From the NCBI RefSeq assembly GCF_041146395.1, contig NC_091002.1:9604501-9668500 (forward strand): DNA of 64,000 bases, given 5' to 3'. The DNA is from Eulemur rufifrons (Eukaryota > Chordata > Mammalia > Primates > Lemuridae). The notes beneath the pieces are model-generated. The model saw only the letters and a list, made by a program, of their open reading frames with translations, searched no databases and had not been told where the DNA came from. Every line of letters begins with the position of its first letter. Position 1 is the stretch's first letter. Below, in pieces: positions 27,240 through 40,400 of the stretch. Made by a program: the position numbers and the translations under genes.

Positions 27240-28300
27240 TCTCTATATATGTTGGAAAAAGTTATGTTTCAATAACAAACAGCTACCAACTCTAAGTGGC
27301 ATAAAGAACAATAGTTTATTTCTTGCTTTTGTTGTATGGCCAGAATGGGTTAGGGGGGCTTCTAGTAAACACAGTCATTCACTCAGGAACTTGTCTTGCA
27401 GATGCTCCACCACTTTGTGATGTTGCCATCTCCACAAGGCTTTAGGGTTTGCTGCAGCAGGGGCAGAGGGGTGGAGAGTCACACACCTGCTATGAAATGC
27501 TTCTGCCTATAAGAGTGACCTGTCACTTCCCTTCAGATTGTGAGACCACATCTCAGGTCAAGAGGGTAAGACCCCAAAGCAGGAATGCCTGTGATCCCTA
27601 CTGACATGCCCACAATGTTTATAAAATGAACAAAGTGAGATACTTTATAACTTCACACTGGAAAAACTTGCTCTTTAAAGGAGCCCTATGTAGACTTTTT
27701 AAACAAAGGACTACTACTTTTAAATATAAGTGGATCTCCACCCTTTAATTTTCCTATCTGGAAAGGCTGAGCTTCCTGGTTCTTTACTTTCTCAAAGGAG
27801 TGCACAAGACGGTTGCAGAAATTCCTACTTAAATTGATTACAGTGGACCTGGACACATTCACCCCTCCATGTTTTCAGTGCCTCGTGCTACTCACCATGG
27901 AGGGTCCCCACAATTCACAATGACTCCTCAGATCTCTTATGTACCCCGATGCTCACTATGAACCCACAGAGCTCACAAGGTTTGGCCCAGTATGAAGCTT
28001 CCCATGGAGTCCTTGCTTCCCTACAGCATCCTCAGCTGGTGCCCAGAGCTTGCCAGGCACAACCAAAGCTTTGACCAGGTTGAAGGTGCCAAGCCAACAA
28101 GGGGGTTATGTAGGAGGCCACCAACCCTGAAGGAAGGCTCTGTGGAAAGCTTATGACCTCATAAGCTCACCCCTCAAGCACTGCCAGAGAAGGAAAGCAA
28201 TGTGCTGGTCAACATACTAATTTCTCTCAAGTGACACTTGCCCAATATTTTCAACCCCTAATAAGCCCCTCTTGTAACAATCAGGATGCATGAGAGAGAT
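27240..28300. other. Unassigned ABHD12 intron sequence
   Basis: Positions 27265-27600 resemble an eroded interspersed repeat (AACTCTAAGTGGCATAAAGA...), without a firm family. The rest holds nothing I can name. Confidence 0.35.
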
Positions 28301-28311
28301 AGCCCTAACTA

Positions 28312-28520
28312 GAGGCAGAAGAGCACAACGTTTAGATCACAAGCTCTGGAGATGGCACAGGTCTGCCACCTGGATGGCTGTGCAACCCTGGGCAAGCTAC
28401 TTAACCATCTGTGTGCTATGATTTCCTCATCTGTGAAACGAAGGCAACGGTACCAACCTCACGAAGTAATTATAAACATTAAATTAGTTCGTACACATAA
28501 AGTGCTTAAGGGGATGGTTT
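28312..28520 (+). repeat. MIR
   Basis: CTGTGCAACCCTGGGCAAGC, TACTTAACCATCTGTGTGC and ATTTCCTCATCTGTGAAACG form the MIR core. Confidence 0.88.
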
Positions 28521-28629
28521 CTGGTACAAAGTACTCAACGTTATTTTTATTAACTCTTCTTGTGCACCTTTGTTTATTGACTCTTATCTTTTCCTTCTCT
28601 TCATTTCTTTTTTTAATTTAATTTTATTT

Positions 28630-28965
28630 TATGTTGAGACAGAGTCTCGCTCTGTTGCCTGGGATAGAGTGCCATGGCGTCAGCCTAGCTCACAGCAACC
28701 TCAAACTCCTGGGCTCAAGCAATCCTCCTGCCTCAGCCTCCTGAGTAGGCATGCACCACCATGCCCGGCTACAGGCATGCAGCACCATGCCCGGCTAATT
28801 TTTCTATATATATTTTTAGCTGTCCATATAATTTTCTTTCTATTTTTAGTAGAGATGGGGTCTCGTTCTTGCTCAGGCTGGTCTCGAACTCCTGACCTCG
28901 AGCGATCCTCCCGCCTCGGCCTCCCAGAGTGCTAGGATTACAGGCGTGAGCCACCACACCCAGCC
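28630..28965 (-). mobile_element. Lemur-type Alu with internal 23-bp duplication
   Basis: Antisense copy with the linker TTTTTAGCTGTCCATATAAT. The stretch GGCATGCACCACCATGCCCG+GCT at 28748-28770 is repeated with one change at 28774-28796, and the usual CTGGGACT is missing. Confidence 0.92.
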
Positions 28966-28989
28966 TCTTCATTTCTTTTTAATTGTTCT

Positions 28990-29980
28990 ACCTTTATTTA
29001 CCATTCTACCTCCTGTTCCTTCCCCTCCACAATCAGCAAACACCACCCTTCCAGAGGCTATTTCTGAAAGGTACTGGGGAACCTGAGAAGTACAAGAGAG
29101 ACTGCATAATTAGCAAGATTGCTATTTAAATTCAGTAAATATATCCTTCTTACTCTGGAGAGACTATAGATTGAGATACCAGAGTGGTAGTAAGGTGAGT
29201 CTACGTTCTCTCTCGTCCCCCTGGGCCCACGCATATGTTGAGGCATAGTGTACTTGTATAAAGCTGCTATATCTAGATGGCTGCTATGTATTGGATTTCA
29301 CTGTGACCAGCCCTTATGACCATAGTTATAACCTGGACTCAGCAGCAGGCTCAAATGTACAGAGAAGTGCCTGATTTTTTTTAAAAACAAAGAACTCCTG
29401 ATTATAAAATGCCTAGTAACCATCTTGACTGCTTCATCTTTAACTCTATTCATCTCTCTTCTGAAGTGCTTCCTTCCAACCTACCCCTCCCTGATTCCTG
29501 ACTCCCTAACGAACTGGTTCCTAGATTGTTATATTTCATGAGTTAGTAAAATTTTCCACAAAATGGGGACTGAGCTAGTGTTACCAAGTTTTTATTTTTA
29601 CCAAGTAACAATCTTAAAAACTTGAAGGAAAAGTCATTGCCTCAGTATTCAAACTATTATATAAAGTTACCTTTATGACAGATTCTCAACACTTCTTTTC
29701 TCATTTCCCTTACAGAGAGTAAAAATGTAGTCCAAAATACTATGCACCAGGCCAGTATTTGGGAGCCCTGCCCTCCCCCCTCCTCAGCACCTGCAGCCCC
29801 ATTTGCTGTCCACCTCAGTGCCTGAGCAAGACCTGGCTTTAAGACAAAGCCTGCTCAGAACCCACACCCCACGGCAGGTGGCAAGCTGACACTTAGGGGT
29901 TCTTGGTCCTTGTGCTCACCCTTCTGTTTATGGAAGAAGTACTGGTTACAGGCAAGAAGATAAACTTCTGGCCTCATCCC
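28990..29980. other. Unassigned ABHD12 intron sequence
   Basis: No exon, RNA gene or named repeat could be supported in this kilobase. Confidence 0.4.
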
Positions 29981-31589
29981 CCAAAGGGGGCCAGCGTAAT
30001 GACAACATCACCTTGGCATTAATTCCTTTTTAGTGATGAGTAATATTCCACTGCGTGGATACACCACAATTTGTTTTCACATTCATCTGTTGATGGACAT
30101 TTGGATTGTTTCCAGTTTTTCTATTATGGATTAAAGCTGCTATTAACGTCCTTGTTGTTTTTCTGTTTCCTGTTTCTTTGATTTCTGCTTTGATCTTTAT
30201 TATACGGTTGGCTTGGGTTTAATTTGCTCTTTTTTCCCCTACTTTTTTAATGTGGAAGCTGAAGTCATAGACTGAAGATTTTTCTTTCTATATAGACATT
30301 TAGTGCTAAAAATTCCCTAAGGATGCCTAAGGACATACACGTGTCTTAATTTTCATTCAGTATGAACTACTTTGTAATTTCCCTATTGACTTCTTCCTTG
30401 ACCCAGGGATTATTCAGAAGTGTATCATTCAGTTCCCAAACAGTTTGGGATAGTCCAGATATCTTTCTGTTATTGATTTCTGTTATTTAATTTCTTGTGG
30501 TCAAAGAACATACTTTATACAACTTAAATTCTTTTAAAGTTATTGAGATTTGTTTTATGGCCCAGAATATAGTCTATCTGGTAAATACTCTGTGTGCACG
30601 TGAGGAGAAGAGGTATCTGCTATTGCTGGATGGACTGCCAATCAGGTCAAGCTGCTTGATAGTGGTGCTCACGTCTACTACTTCCTTGCTGGTTTTCCAC
30701 CTCCTTCTATCAGTTGAGAGAGGGGTATTGAAATCTCTGACTATAATTGTGGATGTGTCTATTTTCCTTGCAGTTCTATCAGTTTTTGTTTTATGTATTT
30801 TGAAGCTCTGTCAATTATGTGTATAAATGTTTAGGATTATAATATCTTCACTAATTGATCCTTTTGTCATTGTCAAATGATTTTTATCTCTAGTAATATT
30901 CTTTACCCTGAAACCCACTTTGTCTGATATTAACATAGCCACCCCAGCTACCTTTTGACTAGTGTTAGTGTGGTATATGTGTATATGTATATTCATCTTT
31001 CTACTTTTAAACTTTTTGTGTTATAGTTAAGGTATATTGTTCTTTCTAGGCATGATGCAGTTGGCTCTTGCTTCTTCATTAAACTGAATCTCTGTCTTTT
31101 AATTGTGTGTTTAGGCCATTTTCAATTAATGTGTTTATCAATATTGTTAGGTTTGAGCCAATCATTTTGCTATTTGTTTTCTATTTGTTCCATCTGTTCT
31201 TTGTTCCCCTTTTCCTGCCTTCCTTTGGAACAATCAAGCATTTTTTACAATCCCATTTTATTTCCTTTGTTGGGCTATTTGCTACAACTCTGTAGTTTTA
31301 GTGGTTGCTTTAAGGTTTACAGTATCCATCTTTATCATATTCTACATCTAAGTGAAATTATAATATTTCATGTATAAGAACATTATAAGAGTGTACTTCC
31401 ATTTCTTCTTTCCTTGTCTATACATTATTTGTTGCCATGAATTTCACTTTTACATATGTTATAAACTTCATAATATATTTTTATTGCTTTTGCTTAATTA
31501 TAATTTCTAAAAATTAAAATAATAAAAAACATATTTTCTCATGTAATTATTTCCAATGTTCTTCATTCATTTGTGGAGATTCAGATTTT

Positions 31590-31978
<389 letters not shown>

Positions 31979-32118
31979 TTAACATTTCTTATGGTGTGGG
32001 TCTGCTAGTGATGAATTATTTCAGCTTTTGTGTATCAGGAAAATCTCATTATTTTTGCCTTTGTTTCTGAAGATATTTTTACCTGGTAAAGAATTCTAGG
32101 TGTATAGTTTTTTCAGTA

Positions 32119-32711
32119 CAGTCATACACCATGTAACAACATTTTAGTCAGTGACAGATTGCATACATGATGGTGCTCCCACGAGATTAAAATGGTGCTA
32201 AAAAAATTCTAGTGACCTTGTAACTATAACATCATAGCACAACCCATTACTCATGTTTGTGATGATGTTGGTATAAACAAACCTACTATGCTGCCAGCTG
32301 TATAAAAGTGTACAGCAAAGTCCTAGGTCTTCACATTCACTCACCACTGACTCGCTGACTCACCCAGAGCAACTTCCAGTTCTGCAAAGCTCCATTCATG
32401 GTAAGTGTCCTACACCAGTGTACCATTTTTTACCTTTTATACTGTATTTTTACTATACCTTTTCTATGTTTAGATATATTTAGATACACAAGTATGTAGC
32501 ATGTGCTACAACTGCCTACAGTATTCAGTACAGTAACACGCTACGTACAGGTTTGTAGCCTAGTAGCAATAGTCTATATCATATAGCCTAGGTGTGTAGT
32601 AGGCTATACCATCTAGGTTTGTGTAATACACTCTATGATGTTCCCACAATGATGAAATCACCTAATGATGCATTTCTCAGAACGTATCCCTGTCATTAAG
32701 CAACATGACTG
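32119..32711 (-). mobile_element. Non-autonomous Tigger-like DNA transposon (Tigger3-type)
   Basis: Ends are an imperfect inverted repeat: CAGTCATACACCATGTAACA on the left and the complement of TTAAGCAACATGACTG on the right, with TA before the left end. Internal blocks (TAGCCTAGGTGTGTAGTAGG, CAACTTCCAGTTCTGCAAAG) match a common primate Tigger derivative; the Tigger3 name is from memory. Confidence 0.8.
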
Positions 32712-32786
32712 TGCTTTCAAGATGTTACTCCACTGTCTGCTCGCTTGCATTTTTCATTCTGACAAGAACTCTGCTATTGTCTGTAT

Positions 32787-32924
32787 CCTTTTTTTTTTTT
32801 TTTAAAGACAAGGTCTCACTATGTTGCCTAGGCTGGGCTCGTAACTCCTGGGCTCAAGCAATCCTCCTGCCTCAGCCTCCCAAGCAGCTGAGACTACGGG
32901 GGCTCACCACAACGCCAGGCTTAT
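32787..32924 (-). repeat. Alu left-monomer fragment (FLAM-like), antisense
   Basis: T tract, AAAGACAAGGTCTCACTATG, GCTCAAGCAATCCTCCTGCC and CTCACCACAACGCCAGGC, with only one monomer. Confidence 0.8.
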
Positions 32925-33544
32925 TGTCTGTATCTTTGTTCCTGTATAGCTAACATGTCTTTTTTCCTCTAGTTGCTAGATTTTTTTATCACTGGTTTTG
33001 ACCAATTTGATTATGAAGTGCCTTGGTGTAGTCTGCTTCATGTTTCTTGTGCAGGAGATTCATTGAGCTTCTTAGTAGTGGGTTTATAGTTTTCATTAAG
33101 CTTGGAAAGTTTCTAGTTGCTATGTCTTCAAATATTTTCTCTCTCTCCTCCTTCCTTCCACGGGGACTTGAACTACCCACATAATAGTCTGCCTGATGAT
33201 GTTCTACAGCTTAATGATGCTTTTGAAAATTTTTCTGATTTTTTTAAAAGAAAGAAGTATTTTAATTACAGAAACTATAACCCTTATATATGTAAAATCA
33301 TAAGGAAGACATGTACAATCTATTAGTAATAATAAGTAACTTTGGCAAAGTCACACTACATAATATCAATAAGCAGAAATCAATTGTATTTCCATATACA
33401 GTTAAATCTTATTATTCTTCAATAGGTATTTCCTAGAAAGTCTCCACAAACACTGAATTAACACATATTGAACTATTGGTCCTAGTCTAAGTTAGGTTCT
33501 TGGGAGCCTCTGGTTACATTTCCTTCCTCCCTTTCCTCTCTCTT

Positions 33545-33684
33545 TTTTTTTCTTTTTTGTGACAGAGTCTTATTTTGTTGCCCGGGATACAGTGCCGTGG
33601 CATCAGCCTAGCTCACAGCAACCTCAAACTCCAGGGCTCAAGCGATCCTCCTGCCTCAGCCTCTGTGAACCACTGCACCTGGCC
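33545..33684 (-). mobile_element. Internally deleted lemur-type Alu
   Basis: Begins GACAGAGTCTTATTTTGTTG and CATCAGCCTAGCTCACAGCA, then jumps from CCTCAGCCTC to TGAACCACTGCACCTGGCCC, losing the middle of the element. Confidence 0.85.
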
Positions 33685-34031
33685 CATAACATTTTCATCA
33701 AGTGATTAATATGGAACCTGGTTTTATGTGTGTTTCTGATTCTTTTTATTTCTGCATTTCATGTTGGATAGTTGAATCTTTTCTTCTACAGTTGTTTAAT
33801 CTGCCATTAATCCCTTTCACCTCACACATTGTGGTCTTCATCTTTACAAATTCAAATTGGGTAATTTTCATGTCTTCTGTGACTCAACTTTTGAACACAT
33901 GTAATACAATTATAATAACTGTTTTAATGTCCTTTTCTGCTAACACTAACATGTGTGAGTTCTGGGTTGGCTTCTATTGACTGGTTATTCTCATTACTGG
34001 TCATATTTCCCTGCCTCTCTGCATGCCTGGC

Positions 34032-34412
34032 ATTATGGGTTGAATTACGTTCCCCAAAATTCATATCTTGAAGTCCTAATCCCCAGTACCTCAGAATGTG
34101 ACTGTATTTGGAGAGAGGGTCTTTAGAAACATAATTACATTAAAATGAGGTCATCAGGGTGGGCCCTAATCCAATATAACTAATCCATATAGGAGAAATT
34201 TGGAAAGAGACATACAGAAGGAAGACTATACGACGACACAGGGAGAAGGTGGTTATCTACAAGCTAAGGGAGAGACCTTACAAGAAACCAGCCCTGCTAA
34301 CACCTTGATCTTGGACTTGTAGCCTCCAGAATTGTGAGAAAATAAATTTCTGTCATTTAATTCAACCAGGCCGTGTTACTTTGTTATGGCAGCCTGAGCA
34401 AACTCATACACC
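34032..34412 (+). mobile_element. MLT1-type MaLR LTR
   Basis: Starts TATGGGTTGAATTACGTTCC, contains GGGTGGGCCCTAATCCAATA, CTTGTAGCCTCCAGAATTGT and AAATAAATTTCTGTC, and ends near TTATGGCAGCCTGAGCAAAC. Confidence 0.88.
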
Positions 34413-35145
34413 TGACCATCTTTGAATGGATGCTAGACCTTGTGAATTTTACTTTGTTAGGTGCTAGGTATTTTTATATTCCTATTAATATTACTGAGCC
34501 TTGTTCCACATTGCAGTTATTATGAAAAACTGATCCTTTTGGTTCTTGCTTTTATGATTAGTTAGGTGGGTATGGAGCAGTGCTCAGTCTATGGCTAATT
34601 ATTTCCTACTACTTAAGTATGACATTCCTGAGTGCTCTTTCCTGTGGATCGTGGTCTTGCTGTAGGGAACAGGGACTATTTCCTCTATTCCCTCTAATCT
34701 TTTCGAGTAGTCCTTTCCCCAGCCTCAGATAGTTCCTCACACACAAGTGCAGAGCAGTGCTCTCCTGAGTGATTAAGGGGGACCTGCTGCAGACCCCAGG
34801 ATCTCTCTCACTCTGCTGCTCTTTCCTCTCTGGTACTCTGTCCTATGAACTCTAGCAACCTCTCAGCTCCACATCCACAACTCAGGGAGCTCACCAGGCT
34901 CCACAGCTCAATTTCCCCCTCCCTGAGCTGTGGTGTGGAAACTCTCAAGGTAGTCAGCCAGGGCAATCGTAGGGCTCACTTCATTTGTCTTCCACCTCTC
35001 AGAGGTTACTGTCCCTTGTTGCCTGGTGCCACATGTTTTGAAAACAAATTTTGTTTCATGTATCTTCTCTGTTTTTGTTGTTGCTGCTGTTTAGCTTATT
35101 TCAGGGTGAATTCAATCCCTTGTTACTCCATCTTGGCCAGAAGTG

Positions 35146-36400
35146 GAAGTTCTATATTTCTTTTTAAATATGTCTATAATTGCACTTTTCACTAATTCCT
35201 CTATTACTGTAACCATCAAAACTGTTGAGGAAAAATGTTCTATTTTATTTCATTATATTCTCTCAGAAGGAACAAATGAGTAAAGTTGAGATTCATTCCC
35301 CAAGATCAATAGTTGGATTAAATTCTTCTTAGTTTTTAGGTGGAAAATCGTAACAATAGTCTTCAAAATCTTATCTGAACACGGTCATCATTGAGAACAA
35401 TTTCACTGTCCAGAATTGAAAACTTTAAGGCTTTAATAAAATACACAAGAGCAATCCACAAATGTCTCTTTGTTCCCAAAGAAGAAAACAAAAAATCATG
35501 AGGATTTTGTTGGCAGAGTTGAACAGCTGGGTGTCCTACTGTGAGAAGGCTTTATTTTCCTGGCAGAAACAAAATATTGTACCACTGTGATACAGCTTGT
35601 TTTTAAGTGCTTTACACACGACCACATTTCCTACCTGGCTTTATTTTTCTTTATAGCACTTTACCACCCCTTGAAATTGTACTGTATATTACATGCTACC
35701 ATTTTTGCTGTGTTTCTCTTTCATGAGAATGTAAGATCCACATGGACTGGGACTTGTCCCACTCTCAAGCAATGCTTTATCCACATCCCCTCGCCCTCAG
35801 CAAAGGCTAACTGAATGAAAAGAACGTATTTGTAAAATGAATGGAAGAACATGCAAGCAATACTCTCAAGACAGACCACACTAATAGTAATTATTGAGAA
35901 GGAGTTTCACTTTCTGTATTATCTTTCTCTGTTTTAAATTTTTATTAAGACATTTTATTACTTTGGAATCAGAAAAAAAAAAAGTTAAACTGTTTGAAAG
36001 AGGAATGGAGTGAGAGAGAGATGGACCCTCCTCAGAGGCTGCCTTTCACCATGGTAATGGCATCTCCCGGGGTGACTTCACACCTGGAGATCCCTCCCTG
36101 GGCCCTGAAGAATTTCTTTCAGTTTTCTCTTGAGGCCCCGGCACTGCACTGGCAGGCTCCCAGCTGGCCGGTATTAATGTAAGAGTCTCTTTTTTCTGGA
36201 GCTCTAAGCCAAGTATCAAATGTCCTAGAATGATGGCAGTCTTTTTTTCCTTCCTGTACGTTCTGCCATGATGTGCCTTGCCAAAGTGTCCTATGTCCCT
36301 AAACTGTGGGAATTTTTCTTATATCTCTAGATAGCTCAGTTGGCCAGTGATATATTTTGCATTATATCCTGTCAATGAAGTGAGAGGCTAAAAGATGAGA
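35146..36400 (+). other. Intron sequence with one L2-like fragment
   Basis: Positions about 35600-35830 follow the L2 pattern (TTTATAGCACTTTACCACCC, GAGAATGTAAGATCCACATG). The rest, including 35840-36400, is unassigned. Confidence 0.5.
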
Positions 36401-36401
36401 T

Positions 36402-36798
36402 ACTGTCTTAATCCATTTTCTGTTGCTATAACTGAGTACCTAAGACTGGGTAATTCATAAAGAAAATATATTTATTTCTTACAGTTCTGGAGGCTAGGAA
36501 GTCCAAGGCTGAGGGGCTGTATCAGGTGAGGGCTTTCTTGTGAGTAGGGATTCTCTATACAGTCCTGAGGCCGCAGAGTATCACATAGCGAGGGGACTCA
36601 CAAGAGATGGCCAAACTGGCTTTTATAACAGACCGATTCTCAATAATCCATTAATCCATGAATGGTTCAATCCATTCATGAAGGCAGAGCCCTCATGACC
36701 CAATCACCTCCCAAATGTCTCACCTCTCAACACTGCTGCATTGAGGATCAAGTTTCCAACACATGAACTTTTGGGAGACAGATTCAAACCACAGCAGA
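36402..36798 (-). mobile_element. MLT1/MST-like MaLR LTR
   Basis: In complement it starts TGCTGTGGTTTGAATCTGTC and ends AATGGATTAAGACAGTA, with CAGTTTGGCCATCTCTTGTG and CCTCCAGAACTGTAAGAAAT inside. Confidence 0.82.
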
Positions 36799-36899
36799 TA
36801 CTCTGAAGATAAATCATTACATAAAAATATCAGAGCAACTAATGAGTGTTTAAGAAAGCATGAATAAGATAGCAGGCTAATCATTTCCTGCCACCCCTA

Positions 36900-37080
36900 T
36901 CTTTTCACTTTGCCATAGGCATCATCAAAACATTGGGGTGCAAAAGCTGATGGCTGCCAAGCGTAAAAACAGATAGACAACCAACTCCATGAGGACAGGT
37001 ACTGCCTTCTTGCATCTTTACATCCAGTGCCCAGTAGAGCATGCAACAAACAGGAGCACAGTAACTGCTGAATAAAATAA
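36900..37080 (+). repeat. L2-like 3' tail
   Basis: CCATGAGGACAGGTACTGCC, CAGTGCCCAGTAGAGCATGC and GTAACTGCTGAATAAAATA match the L2 end. Confidence 0.6.
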
Positions 37081-37084
37081 CCTA

Positions 37085-38385
37085 TGGACACCTGACATTT
37101 ACGTGGCCACTTTCAGGCAGGAGCAATGTGATATTCCAGGACCAGGAATGGCACAGGTCCAGGATGAAACGGTGGGACATAGCTGTTGTACATGTTATTA
37201 GAAGAGAACAATTGAAAGTTAAAAGCCATATCTCTTCTAGGGACCTAAAATGACTGGCTTCAACCCTGAAAGTTTTTGCCTTCCCTTTACCTTCCCATTA
37301 TGAATAGTTCAGTCAATCTATCCAAATCTGATGTAGAGATTCCACCAGTCTAATAAGAAAGGAAGACAATTTGGACTTTCTTTTCTTTACCCTAAGGCTC
37401 TCAGTGTAACATCTTTCAAGCTTCAAGAACAAATCCTAAATTTCAGCACCCCTGAGATTTGCATGTATTCCTTCACTGGTAGCCCTTCTCTACCTTCATC
37501 TGTACAAACTGAAGAGTCCTAAATCTTCTCAAATTCTCCCACACTGACGCCCATCTGCACGCTCCCCTTATTTCCCCCCACCAGGACATTTCCATACCTG
37601 GTAAATAGATCACATATAATTAAGACAACTAAGCCCACAAGTATCATCTCAAGACCAATTCTATTTAACAGTGAAGAAACATAGCAATTTGTGCATCAGT
37701 AAACCCTGAGAGGTAAGAATTCTGCCTTGGTCCTACCTAATCACTCTATTTTGACCTCAGATCAGGTGGACCTTTCTTCCACCTCCACCTCAAGCCCGGC
37801 CCTAAGCCCCCCGAGCCAGGATGTGTGCCAGGCCCTTGTGAGGCTGCTGGCCTCCCGTTCAGGCCTCCCAGAGCAGGGTAGCACTCAGCCATGCAGAACA
37901 TGCCACCTCCTCAGACACAGCAAGTCACAGCTAAAACGATTTCCATTTTTAAAATATGACATCTCAGAAAGATTCCCTGCTAAGCAGTATGATTCTGGAT
38001 GCTAATGAGAATTTAGCAAATATGATAGGAAGATTCTGATTCAGTTGAGGATAGAGGGCTCAGACTGAGCCCGGGTAGGGAACTGAAAGGCAGAAGCCCC
38101 TAGCACCACGCTTTCCCTGTTCCCTTCTAGCAATGGCCTTGCTGCTTATTTCATAGGGACTGCAGAAGCACCCAGAAGAGAACCAGCACATGCCTCCACC
38201 CACAAGTCTACCAACCTACCCATGCCTTTTCCCGCATCCTCAGCCATCCTTCCAGTTTGAGGGGAGCCCTTCCACTCTGCCTTGAGGCACTGGGTCCTGT
38301 TCTCACTGCGTTCCACACACCAGTCTTCCCCTCTCTTGGATTATCCCCAGGAGCACACCAGTATGTTCTATTAATATCACTGATC
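37085..38385. other. Unassigned ABHD12 intron sequence
   Basis: No exon or named repeat recognised. A C/T-rich block with scattered L2-like words occurs at about 37430-37590. Confidence 0.35.
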
Positions 38386-38389
38386 AGAA

Positions 38390-38890
38390 AAATCTCCCCC
38401 TCCAGCTACCTCCCCCCCGTCCCCATCTTTTCCCCTTTATAGCAAAAACTCCTTAGAAAAGCTTTCTGAATTCTCTCTCTCCACTTCTCCCTTGAGCCCT
38501 CTCCATCAGGCGCTTGCCTCCACCACTCCAATAAGTCCCTGCCACCAACACTGCTCTCCACGTCACCAACTCCAGTTGCGCAGATCTCAGCACAGGCTTT
38601 CTTTATGAAGCTGCCTCATACCTTTCCCTGGCTCTGCTCCTAACTCGCTGCCCAGACCTTCTAACTCCTTCTCTGTCCTGAACCGCCCGGGGCTCTAGGC
38701 ACCACCCGGTGGCAGCTGCAGTCAGATACAGGCCCTAATCTCTCCCCTGAACTATATCTCCTACTCCCCATTCCATCACACTTGTTACTTCCCCCACTCC
38801 AAAGCACCTGCTCTTTCCACGATCGTCCCCATCTCAGAACCTGGCAACTCCATGCTTCCAGTTGCTCAGAAAATAATTTGTGAATGCAGA
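38390..38890 (+). repeat. L2 LINE coding remnant
   Basis: GAAAAGCTTTCTGAATTCTC, CTCCACTTCTCCCTTGAGCC and TTGCCTCCACCACTCCAATA match L2 ORF2 at low identity. Confidence 0.6.
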
Positions 38891-38939
38891 ATTCCATGGG
38901 TCTTCCTACTGTTAGGCTTGCTCAGGGTGGGAACCTGGA

Positions 38940-39930
38940 AAGTATGTATAGGACTGAATGCAGGTAATGGAAAACTTAGTGATCATAAGGCTTGTGAAAC
39001 AATAGCCGCAGCAGTCCGGAGGCTGTAAATCTAACTCTGATCACAGACAGCTGTGGAACTGAAAAAATTTCACCTGTGTGACTACTAGGCATCTAACCAA
39101 AGGAACAAAAGTCATTCTATAATAAAGACATCTGCACTCGAATGTTTATGGCAGCACAATTCACTATTGCAAGGATATGGAAACAACCCAAGTGCCCGTC
39201 AATCCATGAGTGGATTAATAAAATTTGGTATATGTATACAAGGGAATATTACTCAATTACAAAAAAAGGACAGTGATCTAGCACCTCTTATGTTTTCCTG
39301 GATAGAGCTTGAGCCCATCCTCTGAAGTGAGGTATCACAAGAATGGAAGAATAGGCTCCACATGTACTCGCCATCAAACTGGCACTGACTGATCAACACT
39401 AAGGTGCTCTCACAGAAATAATATCCTTTGGGGGTAGGGGGGTTTGGGGTGGGCAAACTCACAACTAATGGACGTGGTGAGCATTGTAGGAGGGGAAAGG
39501 GCATGTCTCAAATCATGGTTGGCATATGGCAAAGTCATAACATGTAACCAAAATGTTTGTACCCCCATAATTTCCTGAAATTAAAAAAAAATATGTACGC
39601 ACATGTGTATACACATATGCATGCATACATATATTATTTTTTAAACTAAACTAGGAGAAGTGTTTGATTAGGATAATATACATTATATATCAACATTTTA
39701 TATTTCAGTATTCACATTTTATATTTTTCACATTTTAAGCCCTTAATTTTAAAATAAAAATGTTCAGTTTAAAAAAAAAAAACACAAAAATTTCACCCTC
39801 CCTAAACTTCCATTCAAACCTCCTATAAAACCCACTGCTCTCCCCTTCCTGGAGTGGGTGCTCTTTTTGGCCTCAACCCATCTGCACCCAGATGCTCAAA
39901 TAAACTGCATTTTGCTACACCTGAGGCTTC
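38940..39930 (+). mobile_element. Possible LTR fragment split by a younger L1
   Basis: With the L1 at 39075-39785 removed, the flanks join into a U3-like stretch with CCTCCTATAAAACCC and ATGCTCAAATAAACTGC about 65 bases later, the promoter and polyadenylation-signal order of an LTR. Neither terminus was defined. Confidence 0.4.
39075..39785 (+). mobile_element. Truncated LINE-1 with apparent 3' transduction
   Basis: The perfect 12-bp duplication AAAAATTTCACC flanks the insert (39063-39074 and 39786-39797). The L1 body runs to CTGAAATT and an A run at 39583-39591, the same terminus as the L1 ending at 11522. About 177 further non-L1 bases follow, ending with AATAAA (39753-39758) and a second A tail (39771-39782). 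Confidence 0.8.
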
Positions 39931-39949
39931 GTGTATCTCCCTCTTGGCT

Positions 39950-40400
39950 CCTAACATTCATCTCCATGGCTACTGCCCTGGCCCAAGCCCCTGTCAACCC
40001 TTTCTTGACTGGATGACTCCCGCAGCCCCTAGCTGGTCTCCCTGCTCTCCCAACCCTCAGACTGTTCTCATCACAGTCAGGGTGACGGGTGACACATACA
40101 TCATGTCATGCCATTCCTCTGCTTTAAAGCTGCCAGTAGTTTCCATTCACATGTTCCCCTGAGAAGGGCCTCCTGCCCACACAGACTGTGCATACACCAC
40201 CATGGGGCCTCATCCGTAGTGGCTCCTTTACTGGCTCTATGCTCCCCCTTCACACCCTGAGCACCTGACACATCATGTATTTCTTGGTTATCTGTCTCCC
40301 CTCACAGAACATAAAGTCCACCGGAGCACTGCTGTAGCCTCAGCATTCACAAGTGTTATTGGACATAACAGGTACTCAAACTCTGTTAAATGAATGACTC
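39950..40400 (+). repeat. L2 LINE 3' part
   Basis: CTCCCTGCTCTCCCAACCCT, CATGCCATTCCTCTGCTTTA, ATTTCTTGGTTATCTGTCTC and the final GGTACTCAAACTCTGTTAAA follow the L2 order. Confidence 0.68.

Noticed and set aside
28570..28935. 121-codon open frame
   Set aside because: It is mostly the antisense translation of an Alu.
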